Shown: positions 55,259 to 63,817 of the stretch, piece by piece
How positions within the stretch are numbered: the first letter of the stretch is position 1
How the letters are laid out: the number at the start of each line of letters is the position of its first letter
Assembly (NCBI RefSeq): GCF_014268445.2
Contig: NZ_CP077089.1
Location: forward strand, 3,899,501-3,963,500
Reading direction: 5' to 3'
Length of the DNA stretch: 64,000 nt
From: Pseudomonas tensinigenes
GTDB taxonomy: Bacteria; Pseudomonadota; Gammaproteobacteria; Pseudomonadales; Pseudomonadaceae
Notes under the pieces: model-generated
The model's database searches: none
What the model was told of the DNA's origin: nothing
What the model saw: the letters and a program-made list of their open reading frames with translations, nothing else
Translations under genes and position numbers: made by a program

Positions 55259-55294
55259 TAGCCGAATCCTGCAGATCGCTATCCGTTTTGTGCA
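55259..55294 (-). promoter_or_regulatory. BenR/XylS-type operator of the ben-cat operon
   Basis: On the minus strand two 15-base direct repeats fit TGCA-N6-GGNTA perfectly: TGCACAAAACGGATA at 55294-55280 and TGCAGGATTCGGCTA at 55273-55259. They are separated by 6 bases (21-base period), the geometry known for XylS at the Pm promoter. The proximal repeat lies 64 bases before the benA start codon. Confidence 0.9.
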
Positions 55295-55347
55295 GGATGG
55301 CGCGGCAGATGATTCGGCGTGTTTCGGAAGGGGTTTAGCGCAGTGTT

Positions 55348-56304
55348 TTAGTGGCGGCGTTTGAAGGTCTGCGATGGCAGTTCGCCGTACTGTTGGCGAT
55401 AGCTATCGGAGAAGCGGCCGAGGTGCAGAAAGCCGTAGTCCAGGGCCAGCTCGGTGAGATTGCGTACCGGGCAGCGTGGGTCGCTGAGGCAGGCGTGAAT
55501 GCGTGCCAGTTTGCGCTGGCGGATGTATTGCATTGGCGTGACGCCGAGTTGGCGTTCGAACAAGCTGTACAGCGAGCGCGGGCTCATGCTCGCCTGTGCG
55601 GCCAGATGTTCGGCGGCCAAATCCAGTTTAAGGTTGCGTTCGATGTAATCGAGAATGCGCTCGAAGCTGACATTCGGTGCGCTCAGGCACTCACGGCTGA
55701 CGTTGGTGTTCATCAGCGAAATCAGTTTGCTGCCGATGATCTGCGCGTAATGCTCCTGTACCCGCAGCAACGGATCGCTGGCCTCGGCTTCCTGACAGAT
55801 CATCGCCAGCAGGTTGGTGAAGCCTTCCAGCTCATCCAGCCGATAGTGATTGCGCAGGAAACGGATACCGCTTGCCGGACGCTGCCAACGCTGCTCGTCG
55901 CACACCGATTCGAGCACGCTGACCGGCACCTTGAGAATGAATTTCTCGCAGTCTTCCGAGTACGTCAGATCAACCGGATCATCCGGGTTGATCAACAGCA
56001 ACTCGCCGGGCACCAGATGCTGTTCGCGCTTGTGCCCGCGCCACAGGCAATTGCCTTGCAAGAGCACTTGCAGGTGGTAAACGGTCTCCAGCGCCACTGA
56101 GGTCACGCGCACGCTGCCGCCATAGCTGATGCGGGCCAGATCGAGATCGGCGAGTTTGCGATGGTTGAGGCTGGCTTGCGGGTGGGTGGTTCTGGACAGG
56201 CCGATGAAGTGCTGGCCGACGTGCTGATTGACGTAGTCGGAGACGGCATAAGGGTCAGCGTGACGGAACACGCTGCTGCGATCGCTCAGCAGATGGCTGT
56301 CCAT
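55348..56304 (-). CDS. benR: AraC/XylS-family activator of benzoate catabolism
   Basis: This 318-residue regulator has an N-terminal cupin-like sensing domain (SYGGSVRVTSVALETVYHLQVLL, GELLLINPDDPVDLTYSEDCEKFI). The C-terminal double helix-turn-helix reads AAEHLAAQASMSPRSLYSLFERQLGVTPMQYIRQRKLARI and LALDYGFLHLGRFSDSYRQQYGELPS. It matches BenR/XylS as I recall them, responds to benzoate in that family, and the operator fits. It is transcribed in the same direction as, and upstream of, benA. Confidence 0.92.
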   Translation of the reverse strand: MDSHLLSDRSSVFRHADPYAVSDYVNQHVGQHFIGLSRTTHPQASLNHRKLADLDLARISYGGSVRVTSVALETVYHLQVLLQGNCLWRGHKREQHLVPGELLLINPDDPVDLTYSEDCEKFILKVPVSVLESVCDEQRWQRPASGIRFLRNHYRLDELEGFTNLLAMICQEAEASDPLLRVQEHYAQIIGSKLISLMNTNVSRECLSAPNVSFERILDYIERNLKLDLAAEHLAAQASMSPRSLYSLFERQLGVTPMQYIRQRKLARIHACLSDPRCPVRNLTELALDYGFLHLGRFSDSYRQQYGELPSQTFKRRH

Positions 56305-56540
56305 GGGGCATTGCTCGTTGTTGTCGTTATTTTCGGATCACGGGGTTTCAGGCATCACGAGTCACAGTACGCCGGAGTGTCGGGGTGGGCAATTGGGCGA
56401 AGGTTTGGGTACTCGATAATCGAACGCTTTTTGCGGACTACAGAGTGGTTTGAACAACGCCTACACTTGCCGAAGAAATGCCCTACACGCAAAAAAAACC
56501 CGACACAGAAAAATCCTACTTATGACAGTTTTATAAAACA

Positions 56541-56573
56541 AAAAAAACCCGTTCCAGTCGAAACTGAAACGGG
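56541..56573 (-). terminator. Rho-independent terminator for the 32-codon gene
   Basis: On the minus strand the stem CCCGTTTCAGT/ACTGGAACGGG with a TTCG loop ends in eight T. It starts 22 bases after the small ORF stop. Confidence 0.9.
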
Positions 56574-56594
56574 CTTCTCCCACCTCAACGGCCG

Positions 56595-56693
56595 TTACTT
56601 CAGGTCGTCAAAGCGGTCTCGCAGGAACTCGTAAAAGCGAAATGCTTTAAACAATCTCCATACAAGGCTCAGCGTACGCAGCAAAAGCTTCAT
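56595..56693 (-). CDS. Putative 32-residue membrane-active or leader peptide
   Basis: The frame reads MKLLLRTLSLVWRLFKAFRF and ends DRFDDLK, an amphipathic, basic and aromatic-rich peptide. GGAGG lies 9 bases before the ATG and sits at the 3' arm of a hairpin (GTTTGGCC/GGCCAAAAC at 56698-56724) that could hide the ribosome site. A strong terminator follows the stop. Small size, hydrophobic basic residues and structured leader suggest a type I toxin-like peptide or small regulatory protein; I recognise no family. Confidence 0.55.
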   Translation of the reverse strand: MKLLLRTLSLVWRLFKAFRFYEFLRDRFDDLK

Positions 56694-56764
56694 ACGTTTT
56701 GGCCTCCAGGGCTGGGGGCCAAACCTCCGGCAAACTTACCGGATCATGCTTGCCTTCAGCCTGC

Positions 56765-57081
56765 ACGTTAAAGCAGCTAGTGAGGCGGCCGGTTGAAATC
56801 CCTCCGAAACATCATTCCGGCACGGGTGCAAAACCGTGTCAAAGGGCATGAAACCGTTTAGTCACCAGCCTGGCCTCAGCGCTGCTCGAACAAGTGAGCG
56901 CCCGCATCATAACCTTCATTCAAAGGCTTTCAGGAAAAGTAATTTTCTGTTTTGTTAACCATTATTTCTGCCAGCTTTTTCTGGAAACCAAATAGCGCAG
57001 ACAACCAGTTTATTACGAACTTTAACCTTGCAAGGGGGCACAAAGACTCCTACCATGAGCGAACGTTAAAGCAGCTAGTGA
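56765..57081. repeat. 19-bp direct repeat pair, 298 bp apart
   Basis: ACGTTAAAGCAGCTAGTGA occurs perfectly at 56765-56783 and 57063-57081, both on the plus strand. The flanks are not alike, so it is not simply a duplicated gene end. Confidence 0.88.
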
Positions 57082-57141
57082 AGCAACAAACCTCAGCCGC
57101 AAACCGAGGTTAAAAAACCACCCCGCTAAGGTGGTTTTTTT
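57030..57141 (+). ncRNA. Candidate small regulatory RNA with terminator
   Basis: A likely RNA 3' end consists of hairpin AACCTC-N11-GAGGTT (57091-57113) followed by terminator AACCACC-CCGCTA-GGTGGTT (57116-57137) with an eight-T run. The 5' end is not defined; AT-rich sequence near 56930-57020 could carry its promoter. It contains the second copy of the 19-base repeat ACGTTAAAGCAGCTAGTGA. No known family is recognised. Confidence 0.55.
57116..57141 (+). terminator. Rho-independent terminator
   Basis: Stem AACCACC/GGTGGTT followed by T8, on the plus strand. It ends the candidate sRNA and also faces the convergent regulator gene at 57181. Confidence 0.9.
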
Positions 57142-57180
57142 TCGTCTGCCTTTTCACTGCACTCGACGATGAAAATCAGA

Positions 57181-58104
57181 TCACAGCACCCGCGCCCACG
57201 TCTGACTCACCAGATCCTTGCCAAAGCTGTGAACCGCTTCTTCCTCCACCAGTTCAAACCCGGCCTGCTGATAAATCTTGCGTGCAGCCGTCAGGTTGCT
57301 GGTCGTCCACAGGGTCATTTTCTGGTAGCCAACCTGGCGGGCGAAACGCAGGCACTCCTCGACCAGACGGCTGCCAATGCCCAAGCCCCGCGCGCTGGCG
57401 TCGACGTAGAGCATGCGCAGTTTGGCGGTGGTGGCGTCCTGACGGACGATGAACACGGAGCCGATGACCTTGCCGTCCTTTTCCGCAATCCAGCAGCGCT
57501 CGCTCGTCGGGTCGTAATCACGCAGGTACTTGGCGACCACCTCGGCCACCAGCGCCTCGAACTCCGAATTCCAGCCGTATTCACGGGTATACAGGGCCGC
57601 TTGTTGCTGCATCACCGTGCCCATGTCGCCGGGCTGCGGATCGCGTAATACGTAGGTTGCGTCTTTGTTGCCTTGCAGCAGTGTCTGGATCAACGTCATG
57701 GCGCCGATCAGTTGCTTCTGCTGCGGTTCAGGCAATCGCTCGAGCATGGCGACGATCTGTTCGCGGGAGGCCTTTTCCAGCGGGATCAGGATTTCACGGC
57801 CCAGGTCAGTAAGGTGTAATTGCGCAGCGCGAGCATCCGTGGGTGACGGCACTTTCTGGATCAGGCCGCGCTTCTCGAAACCGCTGATGATGCGGCTCAT
57901 ATAACCGGCGTCGAGGCCGAGCATCTGGCGCAGATCCGCGCTGGTCAGATCACCGCGCGAGGCCAGCTCATACAAAATGCGTAGCTCGGTCAGCGAGTAG
58001 TCGCTTTGCAGCAGATGCTCCTGCAGTACGCCGATCTGATGGGTGTAGAAGCGATTGAAGCCGCGCACGACGTCGGCTTGCTCGAGGAGATGGCTGCTGG
58101 ACAT
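57181..58104 (-). CDS. MarR-type HTH fused to GNAT acetyltransferase
   Basis: The ATG at 58104 gives 307 residues. Residues 1-140 are a MarR winged helix (LTELRILYELASRGDLTSADLRQMLGLDAGYMSRIISGFEKRGLI). Residues 155-307 are a GNAT domain with the acetyl-CoA loop VDASARGLGIGSRLVEECL and KIYQQAGFEL. This fusion is common in pseudomonads; the GNAT part may sense acetyl-CoA or modify a small molecule. The gene lies behind its own palindromic operator at 58122-58155, suggesting self-regulation. Confidence 0.88.
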   Translation of the reverse strand: MSSSHLLEQADVVRGFNRFYTHQIGVLQEHLLQSDYSLTELRILYELASRGDLTSADLRQMLGLDAGYMSRIISGFEKRGLIQKVPSPTDARAAQLHLTDLGREILIPLEKASREQIVAMLERLPEPQQKQLIGAMTLIQTLLQGNKDATYVLRDPQPGDMGTVMQQQAALYTREYGWNSEFEALVAEVVAKYLRDYDPTSERCWIAEKDGKVIGSVFIVRQDATTAKLRMLYVDASARGLGIGSRLVEECLRFARQVGYQKMTLWTTSNLTAARKIYQQAGFELVEEEAVHSFGKDLVSQTWARVL

Positions 58105-58121
58105 GGCAAACACTCAGATAA

Positions 58122-58155
58122 TTGCTTAAGGCAACTATATATTTGCCTAAAGCAA
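58122..58155. promoter_or_regulatory. Inverted-repeat operator before the MarR-GNAT gene
   Basis: TTGCTTAAGGCAA (58122-58134) and TTGCCTAAAGCAA (58143-58155) are inverted copies with one mismatch, around CTATATAT, which may be the -10 element. The geometry fits a MarR dimer binding site. Confidence 0.8.
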
Positions 58156-58171
58156 CCATGTCAACAGAAAG

Positions 58172-58447
58172 CTATTTACATTTGGCCAAGACCACCTGAC
58201 AGGTGTTCGGCGTGCCCCCGGAGCGCCCGGCATAACGGATGCAGTTGTTCATCGATTTCTGCCGGGCCATGTTCAGACTGGAGCCCCACGCCAGACCGCC
58301 CTCGCCGACCGACGGCAAGGCTTTGGCGTAGCAGGCGTCCCCAACGCCGGAGGGCGGATAGTGTTTGCGGCTTGAGCAGCCTGCCGTCAGCGCCAGGCTG
58401 AGGGCGATCAAGGTGAGTAAAACCCCACGCGAGCATCGGTTCATCAT
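58172..58447 (-). CDS. Small lipoprotein, about 90 residues
   Basis: The start at 58447 or 58444 (two adjacent ATG) follows a GGTGGAA ribosome site. The signal and lipobox read LTLIALSLALTAGC. The mature part has conserved-looking cysteines (GDACYAK, MNNCIRYAG, NTCQVVLAKC), so one or two disulfides are likely in the periplasm or outer membrane. No function is recognised. It may share the region with the MarR-GNAT promoter. Confidence 0.75.
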   Translation of the reverse strand: MMNRCSRGVLLTLIALSLALTAGCSSRKHYPPSGVGDACYAKALPSVGEGGLAWGSSLNMARQKSMNNCIRYAGRSGGTPNTCQVVLAKCK

Positions 58448-58584
58448 CGCATTCCACCTGTCGCCAAAGGGGCCGTGACCTACAGAGTCTAGCCCCCTCA
58501 CCTGCACAAATCTTCTAAACGTCGACGAGCATTGCGCGGTATTTTATGGGGCCGCACCTTTCAATGGCGAACTCTGGAGCCTTC

Positions 58585-59421
58585 GTGGATAAACGCAACT
58601 GGATCGAGCTGTCCCAGGATGTCGACACCGGGATTGAATCGATTCGCGCTCACTTTGAGGGCCATGCCTACGATCCGCACTGGCATGACAGCTTCCTCGT
58701 CGGCGTTACCGAGCAAGGTGTGCAGCAGTTCAATTGCCGCCGCGTGCGCCATCGCAGTACGCCGGGCAACGTGTTCCTGCTGGAGCCGGGGGAGATCCAC
58801 GATGGGCAAGCGCCGACCGAGGAAGGTTTTACCTATTCGATGCTCTACCTCGATCCGCACTGGCTGGAGCGTGAACTGCATGCGCTGTTCGAAGACGCAC
58901 CGTCCGACAGCCAGCCCGGTTTTGCCGACACGCTGAGTCAGGACCCGCGTCTGGCCACAGCGATCAGCCACGCTTTCCAGGCGTTGCATGACGGCGATCT
59001 GCGCATCGTCCGGCAGACCGCCGTCGATGGCTTGCTGAGCTCGCTCACGCGGCATCTCGACTGGCGCAAGCGCCAGGTTTTCGATCCGCGCCTGCCGTTG
59101 GTGGCGCAACTGGCGCGGGATTATCTGCACGCGCACACCTATGAAGATATCGGTCTCGATGATCTCGCGCAGGTCTGCGGAGTAGACCGTTTTCGTCTCA
59201 GCCGCGCCTTCAAGTCTGCTTTTGGCCTGGCGCCGCACGCGTACCTGATCCAGCTGCGCTTGGCCAAGGCGCGGCAGTTACTGGCTCGGGGTGAAACGCC
59301 GGCGCAGGTCGCCAGCGTGCTCGGTTTTGCTGATCAGAGTCACCTTGGGCGCTGGTTCCGCCGGGCCTACCAACTCACTCCCGCCGACTACCGCAAGCGC
59401 TGCTCAAACCTTCCAGACTGA
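58585..59421 (+). CDS. AraC-family regulator with cupin-like N-terminus
   Basis: A GTG at 58585 with GGAG 6 bases upstream is preferred (VDKRNWIELSQD); ATG starts at 58546 and 58564 give longer forms. The 278-residue protein has HFEGHAYDPHWHDSFLVGVTEQG and GNVFLLEPGEIHDG in the sensing domain, then the double HTH QVCGVDRFRLSRAFKSAFGL and VASVLGFADQSHLGRWFRR. Such regulators sit beside LysE exporters and control them; the gene pair here fits that. Confidence 0.87.
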   Translation: MDKRNWIELSQDVDTGIESIRAHFEGHAYDPHWHDSFLVGVTEQGVQQFNCRRVRHRSTPGNVFLLEPGEIHDGQAPTEEGFTYSMLYLDPHWLERELHALFEDAPSDSQPGFADTLSQDPRLATAISHAFQALHDGDLRIVRQTAVDGLLSSLTRHLDWRKRQVFDPRLPLVAQLARDYLHAHTYEDIGLDDLAQVCGVDRFRLSRAFKSAFGLAPHAYLIQLRLAKARQLLARGETPAQVASVLGFADQSHLGRWFRRAYQLTPADYRKRCSNLPD

Positions 59422-59476
59422 CGCACGTCAACTGGCGATCATGGATGCCTGTTTTCATTTTCAGGGAATCCGGATC

Positions 59477-60073
59477 ATGGCGTCATTATTGCCCTTCCTG
59501 CTGTTTGCTTTCGTTGCCTCGATCACGCCGGGGCCGACCAATATTCTGGTGCTGAGCCACAGTTCGCGCCAAGGCTTGCTCGCCACTCTTCCAATCATTT
59601 TTGGCGCCTGTGCGGCGGCGGCGCTGATTGTGTTGGTGGTCGGCCTCGGTGCCGGCGAAACCTTGCTGCGCTACCCGCGCGTGCAGCAAGCCATGGCCTG
59701 GGGCGGTGTGCTCTGGTTGAGCTGGCTGGCGTGGCAGATCTTCCGCAGCGCGCCGCCATCGCTGGACCCGACGGGTACGCAGGAAGAAGGTTTCAGCGTG
59801 CTGGGCGCCGCCATGCTGCAACTGGTCAACCCCAAGGTGTGGATGATGGCCGTGGCGGTGGTCAGCGTGTTTGTCGGCGGTGATGACAAGACCTTGCGGC
59901 TGCTGGTTTTGTCACTCGCGTTTCTGCTGGTGTCGTTGCCGTGTATGACGTTGTGGGCGTTACTGGGCGTGGGCAGCGCGCGGTTGGTGGGATCGCCGAA
60001 AGCGTTCAAGCGGATGAATGCGGCACTGGCGCTGTTGTTACTGCTCTCGGCATGGCTGACTGTCCTGAAATAA
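59477..60073 (+). CDS. LysE/RhtB-family amino acid exporter
   Basis: The ATG at 59477 gives a 198-residue membrane protein of about six helices with the LysE start LPFLLFAFVASITPGPTNILVLSHSSRQG and GAAMLQLVNPKVWMMAVAVVSVF near the middle. It would export an amino acid or derivative. It lies 55 bases behind the AraC gene and ends at a REPIN. Confidence 0.88.
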   Translation: MASLLPFLLFAFVASITPGPTNILVLSHSSRQGLLATLPIIFGACAAAALIVLVVGLGAGETLLRYPRVQQAMAWGGVLWLSWLAWQIFRSAPPSLDPTGTQEEGFSVLGAAMLQLVNPKVWMMAVAVVSVFVGGDDKTLRLLVLSLAFLLVSLPCMTLWALLGVGSARLVGSPKAFKRMNAALALLLLLSAWLTVLK

Positions 60074-60080
60074 CTCCACT

Positions 60081-60163
60081 GTAGGAGCTGCCGAAGGCTG
60101 CGATCTGTTGATCTTGATCTTAAAAAACAGAATCAAAAGATCGCAGCCTTCGGCAGCTCCTAC
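60081..60163. repeat. REPIN of the GTAGGAGCTGCCGAAGGCTG type
   Basis: Arm GTAGGAGCTGCCGAAGGCTG at 60081 and its exact reverse complement ending at 60163 flank about 33 bases. It lies between the convergent LysE and PAS-AraC genes and may terminate both. Confidence 0.93.
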
Positions 60164-60185
60164 ATAGCGCTTCAATACCATTTCA

Positions 60186-60956
60186 TCAGGGTGAGGTGGC
60201 CTGCCGATACTCGCGCGGAGTAAACCCGGTCGAGGCCTTGAACTGCCGAGTGAAGGCGCTGTGATCGGTGTAGCCGCATTGCAGCGCCACATCGGTAATC
60301 GGCAGGTCGGTGTGCAGCAAGCGGTGCGCATGTTCGAGGCGCACTTTCTGGATCATCTGCCGTGGCGTCAGGTGGAACACCCGTTTGCAGTAACGCTCCA
60401 GTTGCGCCACGGAAATACCGGCGATACGGGTTAACTCACCCAACGTGACGCGGCGATTGAAATTCGCGCGGATGTGCTCATCGACAGCCGCCAGCCGCTC
60501 GAATGCCGGATGCGTTTCACTGGCCGATTGCAGGTCCACGGAAATCCCCGCCAGGCCAATGATCACGCCATCACGGTTGTACAGCGGCTGCTTGTGCGTC
60601 AGGCACCAGCCCGGTTCGCGACTGCCATACAGGTGCAGCTCCAACTGATCCTCCAGTACAAAGCCCTCTTCCAGCACCTTGCGATCCTGCTCGGTGTAGC
60701 CCGGCCCAAGTTGCGCCGGGAACACCTGCGCGCTGGTCTTGCCCAGTAACGGGCGTAAATCCTTCAAGCCACAGCGCTGCACCAGCGTGCGATTGGCGAG
60801 CACGTAACGGGCCTGCACATCCTTGATGAAAATCGCCGCGTTGGGGATCACATCGAGCATCGGCAACAACAGCGCCGCACCGGCCAACAACTCCTCCAGT
60901 GTTTGCGGACGATGCCCATCAATGTCTTGTGACAGGATCGAAAACGCCTGTTGCAT
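60186..60956 (-). CDS. PAS-domain AraC-family regulator of the hydroxyproline genes
   Basis: The ATG at 60956 gives 256 residues. A PAS domain at about 30-135 (NAAIFIKDVQARYVLANRTLVQRCG, GWCLTHKQPLYNRDGVIIGLAGISVDL) is joined to a C-terminal AraC double HTH (LTRIAGISVAQLERYCKRVFHLTPRQMIQKVRLEHA and ALQCGYTDHSAFTRQFKASTGFTPREYR). It is divergent from the permease gene, so it most likely activates the hydroxyproline pathway. The PAS ligand is unknown. Confidence 0.85.
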   Translation of the reverse strand: MQQAFSILSQDIDGHRPQTLEELLAGAALLLPMLDVIPNAAIFIKDVQARYVLANRTLVQRCGLKDLRPLLGKTSAQVFPAQLGPGYTEQDRKVLEEGFVLEDQLELHLYGSREPGWCLTHKQPLYNRDGVIIGLAGISVDLQSASETHPAFERLAAVDEHIRANFNRRVTLGELTRIAGISVAQLERYCKRVFHLTPRQMIQKVRLEHAHRLLHTDLPITDVALQCGYTDHSAFTRQFKASTGFTPREYRQATSP

Positions 60957-61187
60957 CAAACAACACCCTCGTAACGTGGATGGACGAAGCGCCCGCCATG
61001 CGGCCTTCGTGTGCAGATTGCAGCATCGCTCAAGACCTGTCGAGGGCCACGTTTCGCCAGTGCGATTGTGCTGATTTCGTCATCGAAGCCGCCGCAAAAC
61101 ATCAATCGCCACACCATCGATGAGTTCAAAGTCTGGCCGTCCCAGTGACACAACTGCCTATCCAATAACTCACAAGAAGGCGATGCC

Positions 61188-62813
61188 ATGTCAGGCCAAG
61201 GCAAGTTCAAAAAACAGCTTTCACTGATCGACCTCACATTTATCGGGCTCGGGGCGATCTTCGGTTCCGGCTGGTTGTTCGCGGCCAGTCATGTGTCCGC
61301 CATTGCCGGGCCGGCGGGGATTTTTTCCTGGCTGCTGGGCGGTTTTGCCGTGTTGTTGCTGGGCATCGTCTATTGCGAGCTGGGCGCTGCATTGCCGCGA
61401 GCCGGCGGTGTGGTGCGCTATCCGGTTTACTCCCACGGGCCGCTGCTGGGCTACCTGATGGGCTTCATTACCCTGATTGCGTTTTCCAGCCTGGTGGCGA
61501 TCGAAGTGGTTGCCTCACGCCAATACGCGGCGGCATGGTTTCCCGAGCTGACCAAGGCTGGTTCTGGCGATCCGACGATTCTCGGCTGGCTGGTGCAGTT
61601 CGGCCTTCTGTGCGTATTTTTCCTGCTCAACTACCGCAGCGTAAAGACCTTCGCCAAGGCCAATAATCTGGTCAGCGTGTTCAAGTTCATCGTGCCGCTG
61701 CTGGTGATCGGCGTGCTGTTCACCTTCTTCAAACCGGCGAATTTCCAAGTACAAGGTTTCGCCCCGTTCGGCTTGTCCGGTATCGAAATGGCGGTGTCGG
61801 CGGGCGGTGTGATTTTCGCTTACCTAGGGCTGACGCCGATCATCTCGGTGGCCAGTGAAGTGAAGAATCCACAGCGCACCATTCCCATCGCACTGATCCT
61901 CTCGGTGCTGCTGTCGACGCTGATTTATGTACTGCTGCAAATGGCCTTTCTCGGCAGCATCCCGACGGAAATGCTCGCCAATGGCTGGGCCGGTATCAGC
62001 AAGGAATTTTCCCTGCCGTACCGCGACATCGCGCTGACGCTGGGCGTGGGCTGGCTGGCGTATCTGGTGGTCGCCGACGCAGTGATCTCGCCGAGCGGCT
62101 GCGGCAACATCTACATGAACGCTACCCCGCGAGTGATTTACGGTTGGGCGCAGACCGGCACCTTCTTCAAAGTCTTCACCCACATCGATGAAAAATCCGG
62201 CATCCCGCGACCGGCGCTGTGGCTGACCTTCGCCCTGTCGGTGTTCTGGACCCTGCCGTTCCCGTCGTGGGAGGCGCTGATCAACGTGGTTTCCGCTGCG
62301 CTGGTGTTGAGCTACGCCGTAGCCCCTGTGACCGTGGCCGCGCTGCGCCGCAATGCGCCGGACATGCCGCGCCCGTTCCGGGTCAAGTGCATGGGTCTGC
62401 TCGGGCCGGTGTCGTTCATCATCGCCGCGCTGATCGTCTACTGGTCGGGCTGGAACACCGTGTCGTGGCTGCTCGGCCTGCAAATCCTGATGTTCGTGGT
62501 CTACCTGCTCTGCGGTCGTTTTGTGCCGACCGCTCACCTCAATCTGGCCAGCCAAGTGCGCTCCTCGGCGTGGTTGATCGCCTTCTACGCGGTGACCATC
62601 GTGCTGTCGAAGCTCGGCACCTTTGGCGGCCTCGGCATCCTCGCACACCCGTTCGACACCATCGTCGTCGCTGCTTGCGCCACCGGCATTTATTACTGGG
62701 GCGCCGCGACCGGTGTGCCGGCGCATCTGCTGCGTCTTGAAGAGGACGATGAGGAAAGCGAAGTCACCGCCTCCGCCGCGACCGTGGCTGCGCGCCCTGC
62801 CGGCGCCTACTGA
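61188..62813 (+). CDS. APC-family amino acid permease (likely hydroxyproline)
   Basis: This 541-residue protein has about twelve helices. The APC helix-1 sequence is IDLTFIGLGAIFGSGWLFAASHVSAIAGPAG, and GIVYCELGAALPRAGGVVRYP is the second consensus block. The acidic tail ends EEDDEESEVTASAA. The ATG at 61188 has CAAGAAGG upstream. Substrate is inferred from the epimerase gene 22 bases downstream and the divergent regulator. Confidence 0.88.
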   Translation: MSGQGKFKKQLSLIDLTFIGLGAIFGSGWLFAASHVSAIAGPAGIFSWLLGGFAVLLLGIVYCELGAALPRAGGVVRYPVYSHGPLLGYLMGFITLIAFSSLVAIEVVASRQYAAAWFPELTKAGSGDPTILGWLVQFGLLCVFFLLNYRSVKTFAKANNLVSVFKFIVPLLVIGVLFTFFKPANFQVQGFAPFGLSGIEMAVSAGGVIFAYLGLTPIISVASEVKNPQRTIPIALILSVLLSTLIYVLLQMAFLGSIPTEMLANGWAGISKEFSLPYRDIALTLGVGWLAYLVVADAVISPSGCGNIYMNATPRVIYGWAQTGTFFKVFTHIDEKSGIPRPALWLTFALSVFWTLPFPSWEALINVVSAALVLSYAVAPVTVAALRRNAPDMPRPFRVKCMGLLGPVSFIIAALIVYWSGWNTVSWLLGLQILMFVVYLLCGRFVPTAHLNLASQVRSSAWLIAFYAVTIVLSKLGTFGGLGILAHPFDTIVVAACATGIYYWGAATGVPAHLLRLEEDDEESEVTASAATVAARPAGAY

Positions 62814-62835
62814 AATCACCTAAAGGAATCTATCC

Positions 62836-63762
62836 ATGAAAAAACTACACGTCATTGATTCCCACACCGGCGGTGAACCCACGCGTCTGGTGATGACAGG
62901 CTTCCCCGATCTGCCCGGCAACAGCATGGTGGAAAAACGCGATGCGCTGCGCACTGAGCATGATCAATGGCGCCGCGCCTGCCTGCTGGAGCCCCGTGGC
63001 AATGATGTATTGGTCGGCGCGTTGTATTGCGCGCCAGTCTCGCCGGACGCCACGTGCGGGGTGATTTTCTTCAACAACGCCGGTTATCTGGGCATGTGCG
63101 GCCACGGAACGATTGGTCTGATCAACTCGTTGCAGTACCTGGGGAAAATCGAACCGGGCGTGCACAAGATCGACACCCCGGTCGGCCCGGTCAGCGCCAC
63201 TTTGCATGGCGACGGAACCGTCACCTTGGGCAACGTCCCCGCTTATCGCCACCGCAAACAGGTACCGGTGGATGTGCCGGGTTACGGCCGCGTGTTGGGC
63301 GATATCGCCTATGGCGGCAACTGGTTCTTCCTGGTTTCCGAGCACGGCCAGACGCTGACCATGGACAACGTCGAACATCTTACGGCGTACACCTGGGCGA
63401 TGCTCAAGGCTCTCGAAGACCAAAGCATTTTCGGCGAAGACGGTGCCGTCATCGATCACATCGAACTGTTCGCCGATGACGATCGGGCCGACAGCCGCAA
63501 CTTCGTCATGTGCCCCGGCAAAGCCTACGACCGCTCCCCGTGCGGCACCGGCACCAGCGCCAAACTCGCCTGTCTGGCCGCCGACGACAAGCTGCAACCC
63601 GGCGCAACCTGGGTGCAGGCGAGCATCACCGGCAGCCAGTTCGAAGGCCGCTTCGAATGGCAAGGCGAACGCATTCGTCCGTACATCACCGGACGCGCGT
63701 ACATGACCGCCGACAGCACCTTGCTGATCGATGAAGCAGACCCGTTCGCGTGGGGCATCTGA
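62836..63762 (+). CDS. 4-hydroxyproline 2-epimerase
   Basis: The 308-residue proline-racemase-family enzyme has the two catalytic cysteines, Cys88 in MCGHGT and Cys236 in SPCGTGTS, plus [15 protein letters not shown] at the N-terminus. The His in MCGHGT and the absence of a second Thr in place of Cys236 mark it as an epimerase, not a dehydratase. It turns trans-4-hydroxy-L-proline into cis-4-hydroxy-D-proline. Ribosome site AAAGGAATC precedes the ATG. Confidence 0.92.
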   Translation: MKKLHVIDSHTGGEPTRLVMTGFPDLPGNSMVEKRDALRTEHDQWRRACLLEPRGNDVLVGALYCAPVSPDATCGVIFFNNAGYLGMCGHGTIGLINSLQYLGKIEPGVHKIDTPVGPVSATLHGDGTVTLGNVPAYRHRKQVPVDVPGYGRVLGDIAYGGNWFFLVSEHGQTLTMDNVEHLTAYTWAMLKALEDQSIFGEDGAVIDHIELFADDDRADSRNFVMCPGKAYDRSPCGTGTSAKLACLAADDKLQPGATWVQASITGSQFEGRFEWQGERIRPYITGRAYMTADSTLLIDEADPFAWGI

Positions 63763-63817
63763 GCCACCGCGCAGACTTTTCACCTTACTTTGAATGATGT
63801 GCCAAGGAGTTAAAACA

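Larger units (their letters stand above)
56305..57180. other. Long intergenic region holding a small ORF and a candidate sRNA
   Basis: No normal-length gene fits here. Visible elements are the benR upstream region, a terminator (56541-56573), a 32-codon ORF (56595-56693), a 19-base direct repeat at 56765 and 57063, and a plus-strand hairpin/terminator end at 57091-57141. The stretch 56930-57020 is AT-rich. Confidence 0.7.
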
